Shown one piece after another: positions 1 through 8,976 of a stretch of 64,000 nucleotides of DNA. The translations under genes were made by a program, and so were the position numbers. Source of the stretch: an uncultured Roseateles sp. (lineage in GTDB: Bacteria; Pseudomonadota; Gammaproteobacteria; Burkholderiales; Burkholderiaceae_C); assembly GCF_963422335.1 (NCBI RefSeq), contig NZ_OY729424.1:620001-684000 (forward strand), read 5' to 3'. The notes under the pieces are model-generated. The model had not been told where the DNA came from and did not search any database. It saw only the letters and a list, made by a program, of their open reading frames with translations. Within the stretch, counting starts at the first letter, position 1. Each line of letters starts with the position of its first letter.

Positions 1-649
1 CCTGGGCGGCGGCATTGGCCTCGATGTCGGCCTCGGCAATGGCCTCCAGCAGGCCCAGGCCGATCAGCTGCGGCGCGATACGCGGGCCCAGCAGTGCCTG
101 GCGGTCCAGCGGCCCTTGGCTCAGCGCGGCAAGGCGGTAACTGGGGCGGTGCAGCGTGTAGCGCGTGCCGTCAGCGAAGCGGCCGCGCTGCGCCTGCTCG
201 GTCATCAAGAGCCGCCCCTCGACCGGCACGCCAGCCACCGCCTGCGTGGCCAGCTGGCCGCCATAGCGCGGCTCGGGCAGCGGGCCGCCGTGGGCGTCGC
301 GGCCGGGCACCGACAGGCGCAGCAGCAGGCCGGCCTCGCCAGGGGCGGCGCGGCCATCGTTGACATGGCAGCCGCTGCAGGAGCGGGCGTTGAACAGCGG
401 CCCCAGGCCATCGCGTGCGCCGGTTGACGCGGGCGCGGCGACCCAGTTGCGGCGGAAAAAGGAGTTGCCGACGGCAAAGCGCGTCTGCTCCTCAGCCGTC
501 AGATTGGCGGCGGCCAGCGAGAACGCGCGCCGGCCTTTGACCTCCACCGTGGTGGCGCCGCCGGGGCGCTGCTGATCGTCGACCGCCACCTGACCCAGTG
601 CCGCGCCGACCAGCGTGGCGACCAGCAACAACGCGATGCCGGCCCTCAT
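1..649 (-). CDS. Di-heme oxidoreductase (DUF1111, thiol oxidoreductase family), C-terminus cut by window edge
   Basis: About 216 residues are visible. The N-terminus is a hydrophobic signal peptide (about residues 1-20), so the protein is probably periplasmic. One c-type heme motif, CSGCH, lies at residues 91-95, preceded by the LGPLFNARS segment typical of di-heme peroxidase-like (DUF1111) proteins; the second heme motif would lie beyond the left edge. The start ATG overlaps the stop of the upstream imelysin gene as ATGA, so the two are translationally coupled. Imelysin plus a DUF1111 di-heme protein is a recurrent pair in iron-responsive loci of other bacteria (family knowledge). The gene sits at the end of the inositol operon. 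The enzymatic substrate is unknown. Confidence 0.85.
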   Translation of the reverse strand, partial: MRAGIALLLVATLVGAALGQVAVDDQQRPGGATTVEVKGRRAFSLAAANLTAEEQTRFAVGNSFFRRNWVAAPASTGARDGLGPLFNARSCSGCHVNDGRAAPGEAGLLLRLSVPGRDAHGGPLPEPRYGGQLATQAVAGVPVEGRLLMTEQAQRGRFADGTRYTLHRPSYRLAALSQGPLDRQALLGPRIAPQLIGLGLLEAIAEADIEANAAAQ

Positions 650-1788
650 GGCTTGCGCACCCAGTTGAGTTTCTGTATGCCCAGCGCCCGCGCGGCTTCG
701 ACCAGCGAGCTCGACTGGCGCAGCAGTGCATCGATGACGCGCTTGATGCGTTGCCGCCCGGGGGCATCGCTGCCGCCGAGGATCTCGCGGTCGAATGGTG
801 GCTCGATCGCCTCGGCGGCCTGCAGCGATTCGTCTATCTGTGTCGTCAGCCGTTCGGCCAGCGCCGCATCGCGGGCGCCCACCAGCTCGCGCAGCGCCGG
901 CCCCTCGAGCCGCTGGCCATCGAGGCGCACATAGCGCCCCAGCCAGGCGTTCTGAATGCCCAGCGCGTCGCCGACGATGTCGCGGTGCGTGCTGTCCGAA
1001 AAGCAGGACTGCTCGTCCTCCTGGTCGCGGCTGGCCAGCGCCACCTCCAGCCGCTCGCCGGCCAGCTCGGCGCGCGACAGCGAACCAAGGCCGACGATGA
1101 GGCCGCGCAAGGACTCCTGATCACCCTGCTCGAAGCGCCGGCGGTAGTTGGCGCGGGCCGGCGCCCAGGCCCGCTCCAGCCAGGCCATGTCATCGACCAG
1201 CAGGGCGGTGACGGTGACGAGATACAGGCGGCGCCGGTCGGCGTTGGCGGCCCGGCCATCGAGGTAGTCGGTGTGCGGCCTATCGCCGGGGCCGTCGGCG
1301 CTGAGGTCCTGCCCCCACAGCAGGTACTCGATCGCATGCCAGCCGGTGGCCACGTTCTCCTCGCCGTCGCGGGTGTTCAGCGCGCTCAATGTGCGTTTGC
1401 TGATGGGCTGCCGGCGCTGCGCGATCAGCGCATCGATGTAGGTCTCGTCGACCGGCCAGGCGTTGAGCCGGGGCTCCGGGCCGTCGTCGCCATCGATGGG
1501 GCCGCCGTGGAAGCGGAAGGCCTCGGTCAGCGCATAGCGCTCGCGCGCCTGCAGCCAGGCCTGGCGGGCATCAGCCAGTGCCGCGGCCGAGGGTGCCTGC
1601 GTGAAACGCCGCACCGCCTGTTGCAGGCGGCGCGCCAGGGTCAGCGTGTCGGCATAGGTGGCGTGGACCAGGGCGGCATGGTGCTGCAGCACCGGGCGCA
1701 GCTCCTGCGCCGTCGGCGCGGCCGGTTGAGCCAACGCCGCGGCGCCGGCCAGCAGCCCTGCGATGAAAAATGCCACCCGCCCGCGCAT
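646..1788 (-). CDS. Imelysin family protein (M75 peptidase-like, iron-related)
   Basis: This 380-residue protein has a signal peptide (about 1-20, ending ALAQ) and an imelysin domain over the rest. The signature H-A-I-E within GWHAIEYLLWG is at residues 151-154, matching the GxHxxE motif of imelysin/ICMP/EfeO-M75 proteins. These are periplasmic or surface proteins tied to iron metabolism; proteolysis is doubtful for most members. The ATG follows the iolE stop by 5 nt and the gene's stop overlaps the di-heme start, so it is transcribed with the inositol genes. An internal start at 1788 is chosen because the longer frame has no signal peptide and runs through iolE. Confidence 0.9.
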   Translation of the reverse strand: MRGRVAFFIAGLLAGAAALAQPAAPTAQELRPVLQHHAALVHATYADTLTLARRLQQAVRRFTQAPSAAALADARQAWLQARERYALTEAFRFHGGPIDGDDGPEPRLNAWPVDETYIDALIAQRRQPISKRTLSALNTRDGEENVATGWHAIEYLLWGQDLSADGPGDRPHTDYLDGRAANADRRRLYLVTVTALLVDDMAWLERAWAPARANYRRRFEQGDQESLRGLIVGLGSLSRAELAGERLEVALASRDQEDEQSCFSDSTHRDIVGDALGIQNAWLGRYVRLDGQRLEGPALRELVGARDAALAERLTTQIDESLQAAEAIEPPFDREILGGSDAPGRQRIKRVIDALLRQSSSLVEAARALGIQKLNWVRKP

Positions 1789-1793
1789 CGCCG

Positions 1794-2702
1794 TCAGGCC
1801 GGGTTGATCTGCGCCACCAGGCGGGCCAGCGTCTGGAAGCCCTTGGCCGCGTACTCGTAGCTGGGCGCCACGGCCGGGTCCTGCTCGGCCTCGACGACCA
1901 ACCAGCCCTCGTAGCCGCCGCCATGAAGCGTGCGCAGCACGCGCTCGAAATCGATCACCCCATCGCCGGGCACGGTGAAGGTGCCGTTCAGCACACCGTT
2001 CAGAAACGACCAGCCATCGTTGCGCGCCATCGCCACGACTTGCGCCCGCACATCCTTGCAATGCACGTGGACGACGCGCGACAGATGCTTCTTCAGCAGC
2101 GCCACCGGGTCCTGGGCGCCGCCGTAGTAGGCATGGCCGGTATCGAACAGCAGGCCCACGGTGGGGCCGGTCACGGCCATCAGACGGTCCACGTCCTCGG
2201 GCGATTCGACATAGGCGCCCATATGGTGGTGATAGGCCAGGGTCAGGCCGTAGCGGGCCTGCAGGTGCTCGCCGAAGCTGCTCAGGCGCTGGCCATAGGC
2301 CTGCCACTGCGCGTCGTCGGCAAAGCGCGGGCGCTGGGCCAGCGGCACATCTATAGCACCCTGGATGGAGCCCGCCACCTCGCCATAGACCACCACCTTG
2401 CAGCCGTTGTGCTGCAGCTTGGCCATATGCTCATGGCAGCGCGCGATCTCCTCCTCCAGCCCACCCTCGGCGAGCCGGCCCGAGTACCAGCCCGACACGC
2501 AGGCCACGCCGTACTCGGCCAGCTTGGCCTTCAACGCCTCGGGCTCGCGCGGGAACTTGTTGCCCAGCTCGAAGCCCTGATAGCCGATCTCGGCGCCCTC
2601 GCTCAGCGCCGTGTCCAGCGAGGTTTCGCCGCCCAGCGCCGGCAGGTCGTCATTGCTCCAGGAGATCGGGTTGATGCCGATGCGGACGTTCCAGGGTTTC
2701 AT
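1794..2702 (-). CDS. iolE: Myo-inosose-2 dehydratase IolE
   Basis: IolE removes water from 2-keto-myo-inositol (scyllo-inosose) to give the trihydroxycyclohexanedione used by IolD. The 302-aa product starts MKPWNVRIGINPISWSNDD, the characteristic IolE N-terminus of the xylose-isomerase-like TIM barrel superfamily, and keeps the YHHHMG, DTGHAYYGG and HVHCKD segments that carry the metal-binding acids and histidines. The start at 2702 has an AAAGAG upstream and matches homolog length as I recall it; three in-frame ATGs at 2720-2726 overlap the iolD stop (ATGA) and are alternatives. Translational coupling to iolD is likely either way. Confidence 0.93.
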   Translation of the reverse strand: MKPWNVRIGINPISWSNDDLPALGGETSLDTALSEGAEIGYQGFELGNKFPREPEALKAKLAEYGVACVSGWYSGRLAEGGLEEEIARCHEHMAKLQHNGCKVVVYGEVAGSIQGAIDVPLAQRPRFADDAQWQAYGQRLSSFGEHLQARYGLTLAYHHHMGAYVESPEDVDRLMAVTGPTVGLLFDTGHAYYGGAQDPVALLKKHLSRVVHVHCKDVRAQVVAMARNDGWSFLNGVLNGTFTVPGDGVIDFERVLRTLHGGGYEGWLVVEAEQDPAVAPSYEYAAKGFQTLARLVAQINPA

Positions 2703-2725
2703 CTTGTGCTGCTCTTTCATCATCA

Positions 2726-4588
2726 TCAGGGTCGCTGCTGCGCCTTCTGGGCGCGGTAAAGAATCTGGGCCTCGCGCACCTCGGCGCGTGTCGAGACTTC
2801 GGGAATGGCCACCTCCCACCAGCAGCCGCCATCGGGGGTGGTGCGCTCGGCGGTGGTGTCGATGACGATGACCTGGGTGCGGCTGGCGGCACGGGCGCGG
2901 ACAAGGGCCCCGCGCAGCTGGGCCAGATCGGCCACATGGCAGGCCTCGGCGCCCAGGCTGGCCGCATGGGCGGCGAAGTCAATCTGCGGCAGGCTGCCGC
3001 CCTCGGGCACGCAATCGTCCAGCATATTGTTGAAGCGCGGCCCGCCGCTGGCCCGCTGCAGCCGGTGGATGCAGCCATAGCCGCGGTTGTCCAGCACGAC
3101 GATGATCAGCTTGTGGCCCAGCATCACCGAGGTGGCGATCTCCGAGTTCATCATCAGATAGGAGCCATCGCCAACCATGACGATGACCTCGCGCTCGGGC
3201 AGGGCCATCTTCACGCCCAGGCCGCCGGCAATCTCGTAGCCCATGCAGGAGTAGCCGTACTCGACGTGGTAGCTGGCCGGGGCGCCGGCGCGCCAGAGCT
3301 TGTGCAGCTCGGCGGGCAGGGTGCCGGCGGCGCAAACGACGACATCGTGGGCCGGCGAGTCCGGCGTCGAGTTGCGCACCGCGCCTATCACTTCGGCGTC
3401 ATAGGGCAGCTGATGCTGGGGTTCGGCCAGGGTCAGCTCGGTGACGCGCCGACGCCAGAGCTCGGCCAGGCGCTGCGCGTGCGCGGTCCAGGCCGGCACC
3501 GCCTGCCAGTCGCGCAGGGCAGCGTCGAGCTGCAGCAGGCCTTCGCGGGCATCGGCCACCAGGGCCTGGCCGTGCCATTTGGCGGCGTCCAGCGCCTGCA
3601 CATTCAGGCTCAGCAGTGCGGCCTGGCTGAACAGCGCATGAGAGCCGGTGGTGAAGTCCTGCAGGCGCGTGCCCACGGCCAGCACCAGATCGGCGGTGCA
3701 GGCCAGCTCGTTGGCCGACGGCGCCCCGCTGACGCCGATGGCGCCCAGGTTCAGCCCATGGTCCCAGGGCAGGCTGCTCTTGCCGGCCTGGGTCTCGACG
3801 ACCGGAATGCCATGCCGCTCGGCAAACTGACGCAGCGCCTCCCAGGCCTGGCTGTAGAGCACGCCACCGCCGGCGACGATCAGCGGCCGGCGGGCGGCAC
3901 GCAGCTGCTCGACCGCGCGCTGCAGCTCGCGAGCGTCGGCCATCGGGCGGCGCAGGCGCAGCAGGGCCGGCTGCAGAAAGTCTTCAGGGCAGTCAAAGGC
4001 CATGGCCTGCACGTCCTGCGGCAGGGCCAGGCAGACCGGGCCGCACAGCGCCGGATCGGTCATCACCTGGATCGCGCGCGGCAGCGCCGTCAGCAGCTGC
4101 TCGGGCCGCATCAGCCGGTCGAAATAGCGGGTCACCGGGCGGAAGCAGTCGTTGGCCGACAGATCGCCGTGGTGGAAGTCCTCGATCTGCTGCAGCACCG
4201 GGTCGGGTGCGCGCGAGGCGAACACATCGCCGGGCAGCAGCAGCAAAGGCAGCCGATTGACATGGGCCAGCGCCGCGGCCGTGACCATATTGGTGGCGCC
4301 GGGGCCGATCGAGCTGGTGACGGCCATGATGCGCTGGCGGTGCTGCGCCTTGGCATAGGCAATCGCCGCATGGGCCATGCCCTGCTCGTTGTGCGCGCGG
4401 TAGGTCGGCAGCGCCTCGCGCTCGGCCCACAGGGCCTCACCCAGGCCAGCCACATTGCCGTGACCGAAGATGGAGAACACCCCGCCCACATAGGGCTGCA
4501 CCGAACCATCGGCCAGCTCGATGCGCAGCGCGGCCAGATAGCGCACCAGCGCCTGGCTCATCGTCAGGCGGACCGTCTTGCCGCTCAT
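2726..4588 (-). CDS. iolD: 3D-(3,5/4)-trihydroxycyclohexane-1,2-dione hydrolase IolD
   Basis: IolD is a thiamine-diphosphate enzyme that opens the cyclohexanedione ring to 5-deoxy-glucuronate. The protein is 620 aa, the usual length. It has the N-terminal TPP pyrimidine domain with the catalytic glutamate in AHNEQGMAHAA (about residue 66), a central domain, and a C-terminal TPP-pyrophosphate/Mg site GDGSYLMMN followed by an NRGYGC segment (from about residue 471). The start ATG overlaps the iolC stop as ATGA and the stop overlaps or abuts iolE, so iolC-iolD-iolE is a coupled operon. Confidence 0.95.
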   Translation of the reverse strand: MSGKTVRLTMSQALVRYLAALRIELADGSVQPYVGGVFSIFGHGNVAGLGEALWAEREALPTYRAHNEQGMAHAAIAYAKAQHRQRIMAVTSSIGPGATNMVTAAALAHVNRLPLLLLPGDVFASRAPDPVLQQIEDFHHGDLSANDCFRPVTRYFDRLMRPEQLLTALPRAIQVMTDPALCGPVCLALPQDVQAMAFDCPEDFLQPALLRLRRPMADARELQRAVEQLRAARRPLIVAGGGVLYSQAWEALRQFAERHGIPVVETQAGKSSLPWDHGLNLGAIGVSGAPSANELACTADLVLAVGTRLQDFTTGSHALFSQAALLSLNVQALDAAKWHGQALVADAREGLLQLDAALRDWQAVPAWTAHAQRLAELWRRRVTELTLAEPQHQLPYDAEVIGAVRNSTPDSPAHDVVVCAAGTLPAELHKLWRAGAPASYHVEYGYSCMGYEIAGGLGVKMALPEREVIVMVGDGSYLMMNSEIATSVMLGHKLIIVVLDNRGYGCIHRLQRASGGPRFNNMLDDCVPEGGSLPQIDFAAHAASLGAEACHVADLAQLRGALVRARAASRTQVIVIDTTAERTTPDGGCWWEVAIPEVSTRAEVREAQILYRAQKAQQRP

Positions 4589-6537
4589 GCCATCACCTCA
4601 GCACGTGCGTCACGGGCATTGCGCCAGGCCTCGACCAGGGTGGCGAAGTTGCCGCCTACCTGGTGTATCAGGCCCTCGTCATCCAGCCCGCCGCGCAGCC
4701 AGTCCAGCGCGGGCCCGGCCCACAGGCTGCGGCCGACCATGAAGCCCTTGACGATGGGATGGCGCGCCCGGCCAAAGCCCTCGGCCAGCTCGGCCAGCGG
4801 CTTGTTCAGGCCCAGTATCACGGCGCCGCGGCAGTGCGGATCGCGCTCGGCGATCAGCGCGGCCAGTGCCTCCCAGCCGGCCGCCGACATCGGTGCCAGC
4901 TTCCACCACTCCGGCTTGAAGCCGAGGTTGTAGAGGCGCTTTACGCTGCGCAGCACGGCCGTATCGGCGGTGCCGGGCGGGGTCATGGCCGGCGGCGCGA
5001 TCAGCTCCAGCAGCAGCTCGTGGCCGCTGGCCCGCGTCGCGTCCCAGACGTGGCGCAGCTGCAGCTCCTGGGTCAGGCGCAGGTCGGTGGCGTCGTCCGG
5101 GTGGTAGTGCACCAGGCATTTGACGACCTGCTCGGCCGGCCATTGCTGCAGGCGCGTGGCCAGCGACGCGCCATGCTCGAAGCGCAGCGGCCGCGAGCCG
5201 GGCAGCTCGACCGGCCGGCCGATCCACCAGCCCCGGCCTGTAGCCGAGGCCAGCGCGTCCTCGCCGTAGACGTCATCAATCAGCACACCGACCTGGCCTT
5301 GCAGGCGGTGGCTGGTCTCGATGCGCTCGGCTGCCCGCACCAGCAGCTGCTTCAGTGCCGGCAGGCGCACCGGGTCGGCGCCGGCCTGGCGCGTCAGCTC
5401 GAAGAACTGGCTGCGGTGGTCGAAGGCCAGCACGCAGAGCTGGGGCCAGGCCTTGCGTGCCGCGGTCGTGCGGTGCAGGTGGGCCAGCTGCGCGTCGGCA
5501 TCGACCCGCGGCAGCCGCTGGCCGCTGAACCAGTGCTCCAGCTCGGCCGGCGTCGGCATGGCCGGCGCGCAGCCATGGCGCGAGACGACGATGGCGCCGC
5601 AGGCATTGGCCAGGCGTGCGGCCTGCTCGAAGCCCTGGCCGCGCAGCAGGCCTGTCATCAGGCCGGCGGCGAAGGCATCTCCTGCGCCCAGCACGTTCAT
5701 GACCGCTATGCGCTCGCCGCGCACGGTGACGGCGTCGGCTAGCCGCTCAGGGATCTCCCCATCAATGAAACAGCATCCGGCCGCGCCGAGCTTGACGACC
5801 AGCGCGGCCTGGGTGACGGCTCGCACCGCGCGCAGCGAGGCCAGCAGATCCCCGGGCACGCCGCCGGCGATCAGGAACTCCTCCTCGGTGCCTATCAGCA
5901 GGTCGAACTGCGGCAGCACCGCCTTCAGCCGCGCGGTCACGGCCGCGTCGGCGACAAAGCGGTTGGCGCCCTCGCCGCGGGCCGTCAGCCCCCACAGTAC
6001 CGGGCGGTAGTCGATGTCGAGCACGCGCAGCACGCCGTGGCGCTGCGCAAAGCCCAGTGCCCGCTCCGAGGCGGCCAGCACCGTGGGCGTACTCAGGTGG
6101 GTGCCGGTGATCAGCAGCGCGCGGCAGCCGGCGATGAAGTCTTCGCTGATGGCGTCGGCGGCCAGCGCCATGTCCGCGCAGTTCTCGCGGTAGAACAGCA
6201 GCGGGAAGGTGTCGCGGTCCTTCAGGCCCAGCAGCACCAGCGCGGTCAGGCGCTGCGCATCGATCTGCAGCTGCGTGGTGTCGCAGCCCTCGCGCTGCAG
6301 CGTCTCGGTCAGGAAGCGACCCATCTGTTCGTCACCGACGCGCGAGATCATGGCCGCGCGCAGGCCCAGCCGCGCCGCGCCGAAGGCGATGTTCGCCGAC
6401 GAGCCGCCCAGGTATTTGGCAAAGCTGCTCACGTCTTCGAGGCGGCTGCCCAGCTGCTGGGCATAGAGGTCCACGGCCAGGCGGCCGAGGCAGGCCAGGT
6501 CGTGGCGGCGGCCTGAAGGGATGTCGGAAAGTCTCAT
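4585..6537 (-). CDS. iolC: Bifunctional 5-dehydro-2-deoxygluconokinase / DUF2090 aldolase-like protein (IolC-IolJ-type fusion)
   Basis: This 650-aa fusion begins at the ATG giving MRLSDIPSGRRHDLACLGR. Residues about 10-335 are a PfkB sugar kinase: GGSSANIAFGAARLG near the N-terminus and the catalytic NVLGAGDAFAAG near residue 280. From about residue 360 (LCVLAFDHRSQF) the DUF2090 domain follows, thought to act on 2-deoxy-5-keto-gluconate 6-phosphate as aldolase. One polypeptide can thus phosphorylate and then cleave the intermediate to DHAP and malonate semialdehyde (family inference). Such fusions are common in proteobacterial iolC. It lies 70 nt after the porin with no terminator seen, and its stop overlaps the iolD start. 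Confidence 0.93.
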   Translation of the reverse strand: MRLSDIPSGRRHDLACLGRLAVDLYAQQLGSRLEDVSSFAKYLGGSSANIAFGAARLGLRAAMISRVGDEQMGRFLTETLQREGCDTTQLQIDAQRLTALVLLGLKDRDTFPLLFYRENCADMALAADAISEDFIAGCRALLITGTHLSTPTVLAASERALGFAQRHGVLRVLDIDYRPVLWGLTARGEGANRFVADAAVTARLKAVLPQFDLLIGTEEEFLIAGGVPGDLLASLRAVRAVTQAALVVKLGAAGCCFIDGEIPERLADAVTVRGERIAVMNVLGAGDAFAAGLMTGLLRGQGFEQAARLANACGAIVVSRHGCAPAMPTPAELEHWFSGQRLPRVDADAQLAHLHRTTAARKAWPQLCVLAFDHRSQFFELTRQAGADPVRLPALKQLLVRAAERIETSHRLQGQVGVLIDDVYGEDALASATGRGWWIGRPVELPGSRPLRFEHGASLATRLQQWPAEQVVKCLVHYHPDDATDLRLTQELQLRHVWDATRASGHELLLELIAPPAMTPPGTADTAVLRSVKRLYNLGFKPEWWKLAPMSAAGWEALAALIAERDPHCRGAVILGLNKPLAELAEGFGRARHPIVKGFMVGRSLWAGPALDWLRGGLDDEGLIHQVGGNFATLVEAWRNARDARAEVMA

Positions 6538-6607
6538 GGCGGGGGCGATACAACAGAGGGTCGGACGGCGGCGAGCACGGCGCCCGCCGCCGGGGTCGGA
6601 ACAACGA

Positions 6608-7519
6608 TCAGAACGAGTGCCGCACGCCCAGCTGGTAGGCGTTGATCGTGGCGGCGTTGTCGGCCCGGGTGTCGGACACCGAGGCATACAACGCCGTGCG
6701 CTTGCTGAGGAAGTGGAAGTAGCCCAGGCCGTAGACCTCGGTCTTCACGTTGACCAGCTTGCTGCTGTTGTAGAGCACGCGGGCCTCGCCCTCGGGCGTG
6801 ACCTGGTAGCCGGCGCTCAGCTGCAGATCGGTCTGCTTCTTGTTGCCACCGACACGGGTGGACGTGGCCCAGGTGCCGAACAGGCGGAACTTGTCAAAGG
6901 TGTAGCGGCCGCCGATGCCATGGGTCTGCACATTGGTCGGGCTGCGCTGGGTCGAGAGGCTGGCGCTGAGGCCGCCCATCTCGTAGATCAGCGAGAAGCC
7001 CTGGCCGCGCACGGTCTTGGCCACGCCCTCGCTGGGCGACACGCCGACATTGATGCTGAAGCCAGCCAGCACCGGCGAGGTGTAGTTGACGGCGTTGTCC
7101 CAGATCTTCTGGCCGCCGGCAATGCGCGAGTAGCTGGAGGCAACCGTGTCGCCGTCCCAGACCTCGTAGTCGCTGCCGGTGGCATCGTCCAGCGGCGACT
7201 TTTGATGGCCCAGGCGGATGTCGCCGAAGCGGCCCTTGATGCCCACGTAGGAGTAGTACCAGAACGGGCCCGAGCGCGGCTGGCCGGTGTCACCCAGGAA
7301 GCGGTGCTGCAGATAGCCATAGGCCTTCATGCCGTCGCCGAGATCGTCCTCGGCCTTGAAGATGATGCGGTTGGCCGAGCCATGGGTCAGCTGCCAGACG
7401 CCGGGCGAGCTCTTGACCACGCTCTGGTCGATGCGGCCGCTCAGGCTGACCTGGGCCTGGGCAGCGCCGAGAGCCAGCAGGGCGGCCAGGGCCACGGCGA
7501 GTTTTTGATGGGTTTGCAT
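6608..7519 (-). CDS. Outer-membrane porin, Gram-negative (betaproteobacterial) type
   Basis: The 303-aa product has a cleavable signal peptide (1-22, AQA cleavage site), starts the mature chain with VSLSGRIDQ as betaproteobacterial trimeric porins do, has alternating beta-strand sequence, and ends in a C-terminal phenylalanine (GVRHSF), the BAM recognition signal. It contains the QLTHGSANRIIFKAEDDLGDG loop pattern of this porin family. It is short for the family (usually 330-380 aa). It lies 36 nt after the phosphoesterase and upstream of iolC on the same strand, suggesting that it admits inositol phosphates or inositol; the substrate is inference. Confidence 0.9.
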   Translation of the reverse strand: MQTHQKLAVALAALLALGAAQAQVSLSGRIDQSVVKSSPGVWQLTHGSANRIIFKAEDDLGDGMKAYGYLQHRFLGDTGQPRSGPFWYYSYVGIKGRFGDIRLGHQKSPLDDATGSDYEVWDGDTVASSYSRIAGGQKIWDNAVNYTSPVLAGFSINVGVSPSEGVAKTVRGQGFSLIYEMGGLSASLSTQRSPTNVQTHGIGGRYTFDKFRLFGTWATSTRVGGNKKQTDLQLSAGYQVTPEGEARVLYNSSKLVNVKTEVYGLGYFHFLSKRTALYASVSDTRADNAATINAYQLGVRHSF

Positions 7520-7555
7520 TTGTCTCGTTCTTTCTGAATATGGTTTTTGATGTGC

Positions 7556-8944
7556 TTACAGCTTCAGTGCGCGTGCCAGGCTGGTGGCCTTGGCATCCCG
7601 GTTGCTCAGAGGCTTGAGTCCGAAGCGCTCCTCGATCAACCGCAGGATGGACACGGTTTCGTACGGGGTGTGATCGACCTGGCCGCCCTCGCTGAACGGC
7701 GAGACCACCAGCGCCGGAATGCGCGAGCCCGGGCCCCAGCGGTCGCCCTTGGGCGGCGCGGCGTGGTCCCAGAAGCCGCCGTTCTCATCGGTGGTGACGA
7801 TGACGACGGTGTTCTGCCACTGCGGGCCGTTCATCACCTCCTGGACGATGGCCACCGCCTCGGCATCGCCATCGGCGACGTTGCCGCGGCCCGGGTGCAT
7901 GTTCTTGCCGCCGGTGGGCTTGTAGAACGACACCGGCGGCAGCCGGCCGGCACGGGCGTCGGCGATGAAGTCCTCGCGGTCCTTCAGGTGGGTGGCCCGC
8001 TGCGCCGGGCTGTCGATGAAGCGCTTGAAGAAGGTGAAGGGCTGGTGGTGGTAGGAGAAGCTCGACAGCCCCTTGCCCGCCGCCGTGGCCGCCACCGCGC
8101 GCTGGTAGTCCTGGGCGTAATAGGCCCAGGCAATGCCCTTGTCGCTGAGCCGGTCGCCTATCGTCGGCAGGCTTTGCGGCGGCAGCAGTGCCTGCTTCTT
8201 GGTCGGGTCGTAAAGCCAGGTGCCCTGCATCGTGTTGACCGCATGGCCGTCGGTCGTGACATAGGCCTCCTCGTGGCTGCCCGGCACATTGCCGGCCTCG
8301 TCCACCGCCTTGATGTCGGCCGGGGCGCCAGGGAACACCGGCGTGCAGGCGCAGACCAGCCAGAAGTGGTTCAGGAACGAGCCCCCGAAGGCCGACTGGA
8401 AGAAGTTGTCGGCCAGGGTGAAGCGCTGGGCCAGCTTCCACAGGCCCATCTGGCTGCCGTCGTAATAGCCCATCAGCAGGCCGCCGCTATTGCCCTCGGC
8501 GACGAAACGGTCGTTGCGCCCGCCATTGATCTGGCGCTGATTCGCGTAGTAGGCGTGGATGGGGCTGAACATGGGCTGGTTCAGCGCCACCCGCGGCTCC
8601 AGTGCAAACGGGCCGTTGGGAATGGGATCGAGCAGCCGCGCATCGGGCTTGCCGTTCTTGTCGGCCAGCGGCACGGGCAGCTGGGCATAGGGCTTGCCGT
8701 CCCTGTCGGTCTGCACGGTGCGGCCCTCGGCCCTGGCCTGGGCCAGGCCGTTGGCGCCGGGGTAGAGGCCGAACAGATGGTCGAAGCTGCGGTTCTCCAT
8801 GTAGACGACGACGATCTGGCCGATCTTGGCGAGCTTGGGATCGGGGGCCGGGTCTTGCGCCGAGGGGCCGGTCGATGCGGCACAGCCGGCCAGCAGCAGG
8901 GCGACGGCAGCGGCCAGCGCTGCGGCGCTGAGTCTTGATTTCAT
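7556..8944 (-). CDS. Phosphoesterase family lipoprotein (phospholipase C / acid phosphatase AcpA type)
   Basis: 462 aa. The start at 8944 gives a lipoprotein signal with lipobox LLAGC (Cys21). The mature part belongs to the PLC/AcpA phosphoesterase superfamily: the metal and nucleophile motif YMENRSFDHLFG is at residues 49-60 and a second metal motif, DENGGFWDHAAPP, is near residue 384. Family members hydrolyse phospholipids or phosphomonoesters. The gene is 32 nt downstream of the phytase-like gene and upstream of the porin and iolC, so a role in dephosphorylating inositol phosphates, or in releasing phosphoinositol from phospholipid, is plausible. Sequence alone does not separate the two. 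Confidence 0.88.
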   Translation of the reverse strand: MKSRLSAAALAAAVALLLAGCAASTGPSAQDPAPDPKLAKIGQIVVVYMENRSFDHLFGLYPGANGLAQARAEGRTVQTDRDGKPYAQLPVPLADKNGKPDARLLDPIPNGPFALEPRVALNQPMFSPIHAYYANQRQINGGRNDRFVAEGNSGGLLMGYYDGSQMGLWKLAQRFTLADNFFQSAFGGSFLNHFWLVCACTPVFPGAPADIKAVDEAGNVPGSHEEAYVTTDGHAVNTMQGTWLYDPTKKQALLPPQSLPTIGDRLSDKGIAWAYYAQDYQRAVAATAAGKGLSSFSYHHQPFTFFKRFIDSPAQRATHLKDREDFIADARAGRLPPVSFYKPTGGKNMHPGRGNVADGDAEAVAIVQEVMNGPQWQNTVVIVTTDENGGFWDHAAPPKGDRWGPGSRIPALVVSPFSEGGQVDHTPYETVSILRLIEERFGLKPLSNRDAKATSLARALKL

Positions 8945-8976
8945 TGGGGTCTCCTTGGGAGCGAAGGGGCTGCGGC

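Noticed and set aside
2936..4933. 665-aa plus-strand open frame opposite iolD
   Set aside because: Antisense shadow of a well-supported TPP enzyme; no domain on the plus strand.
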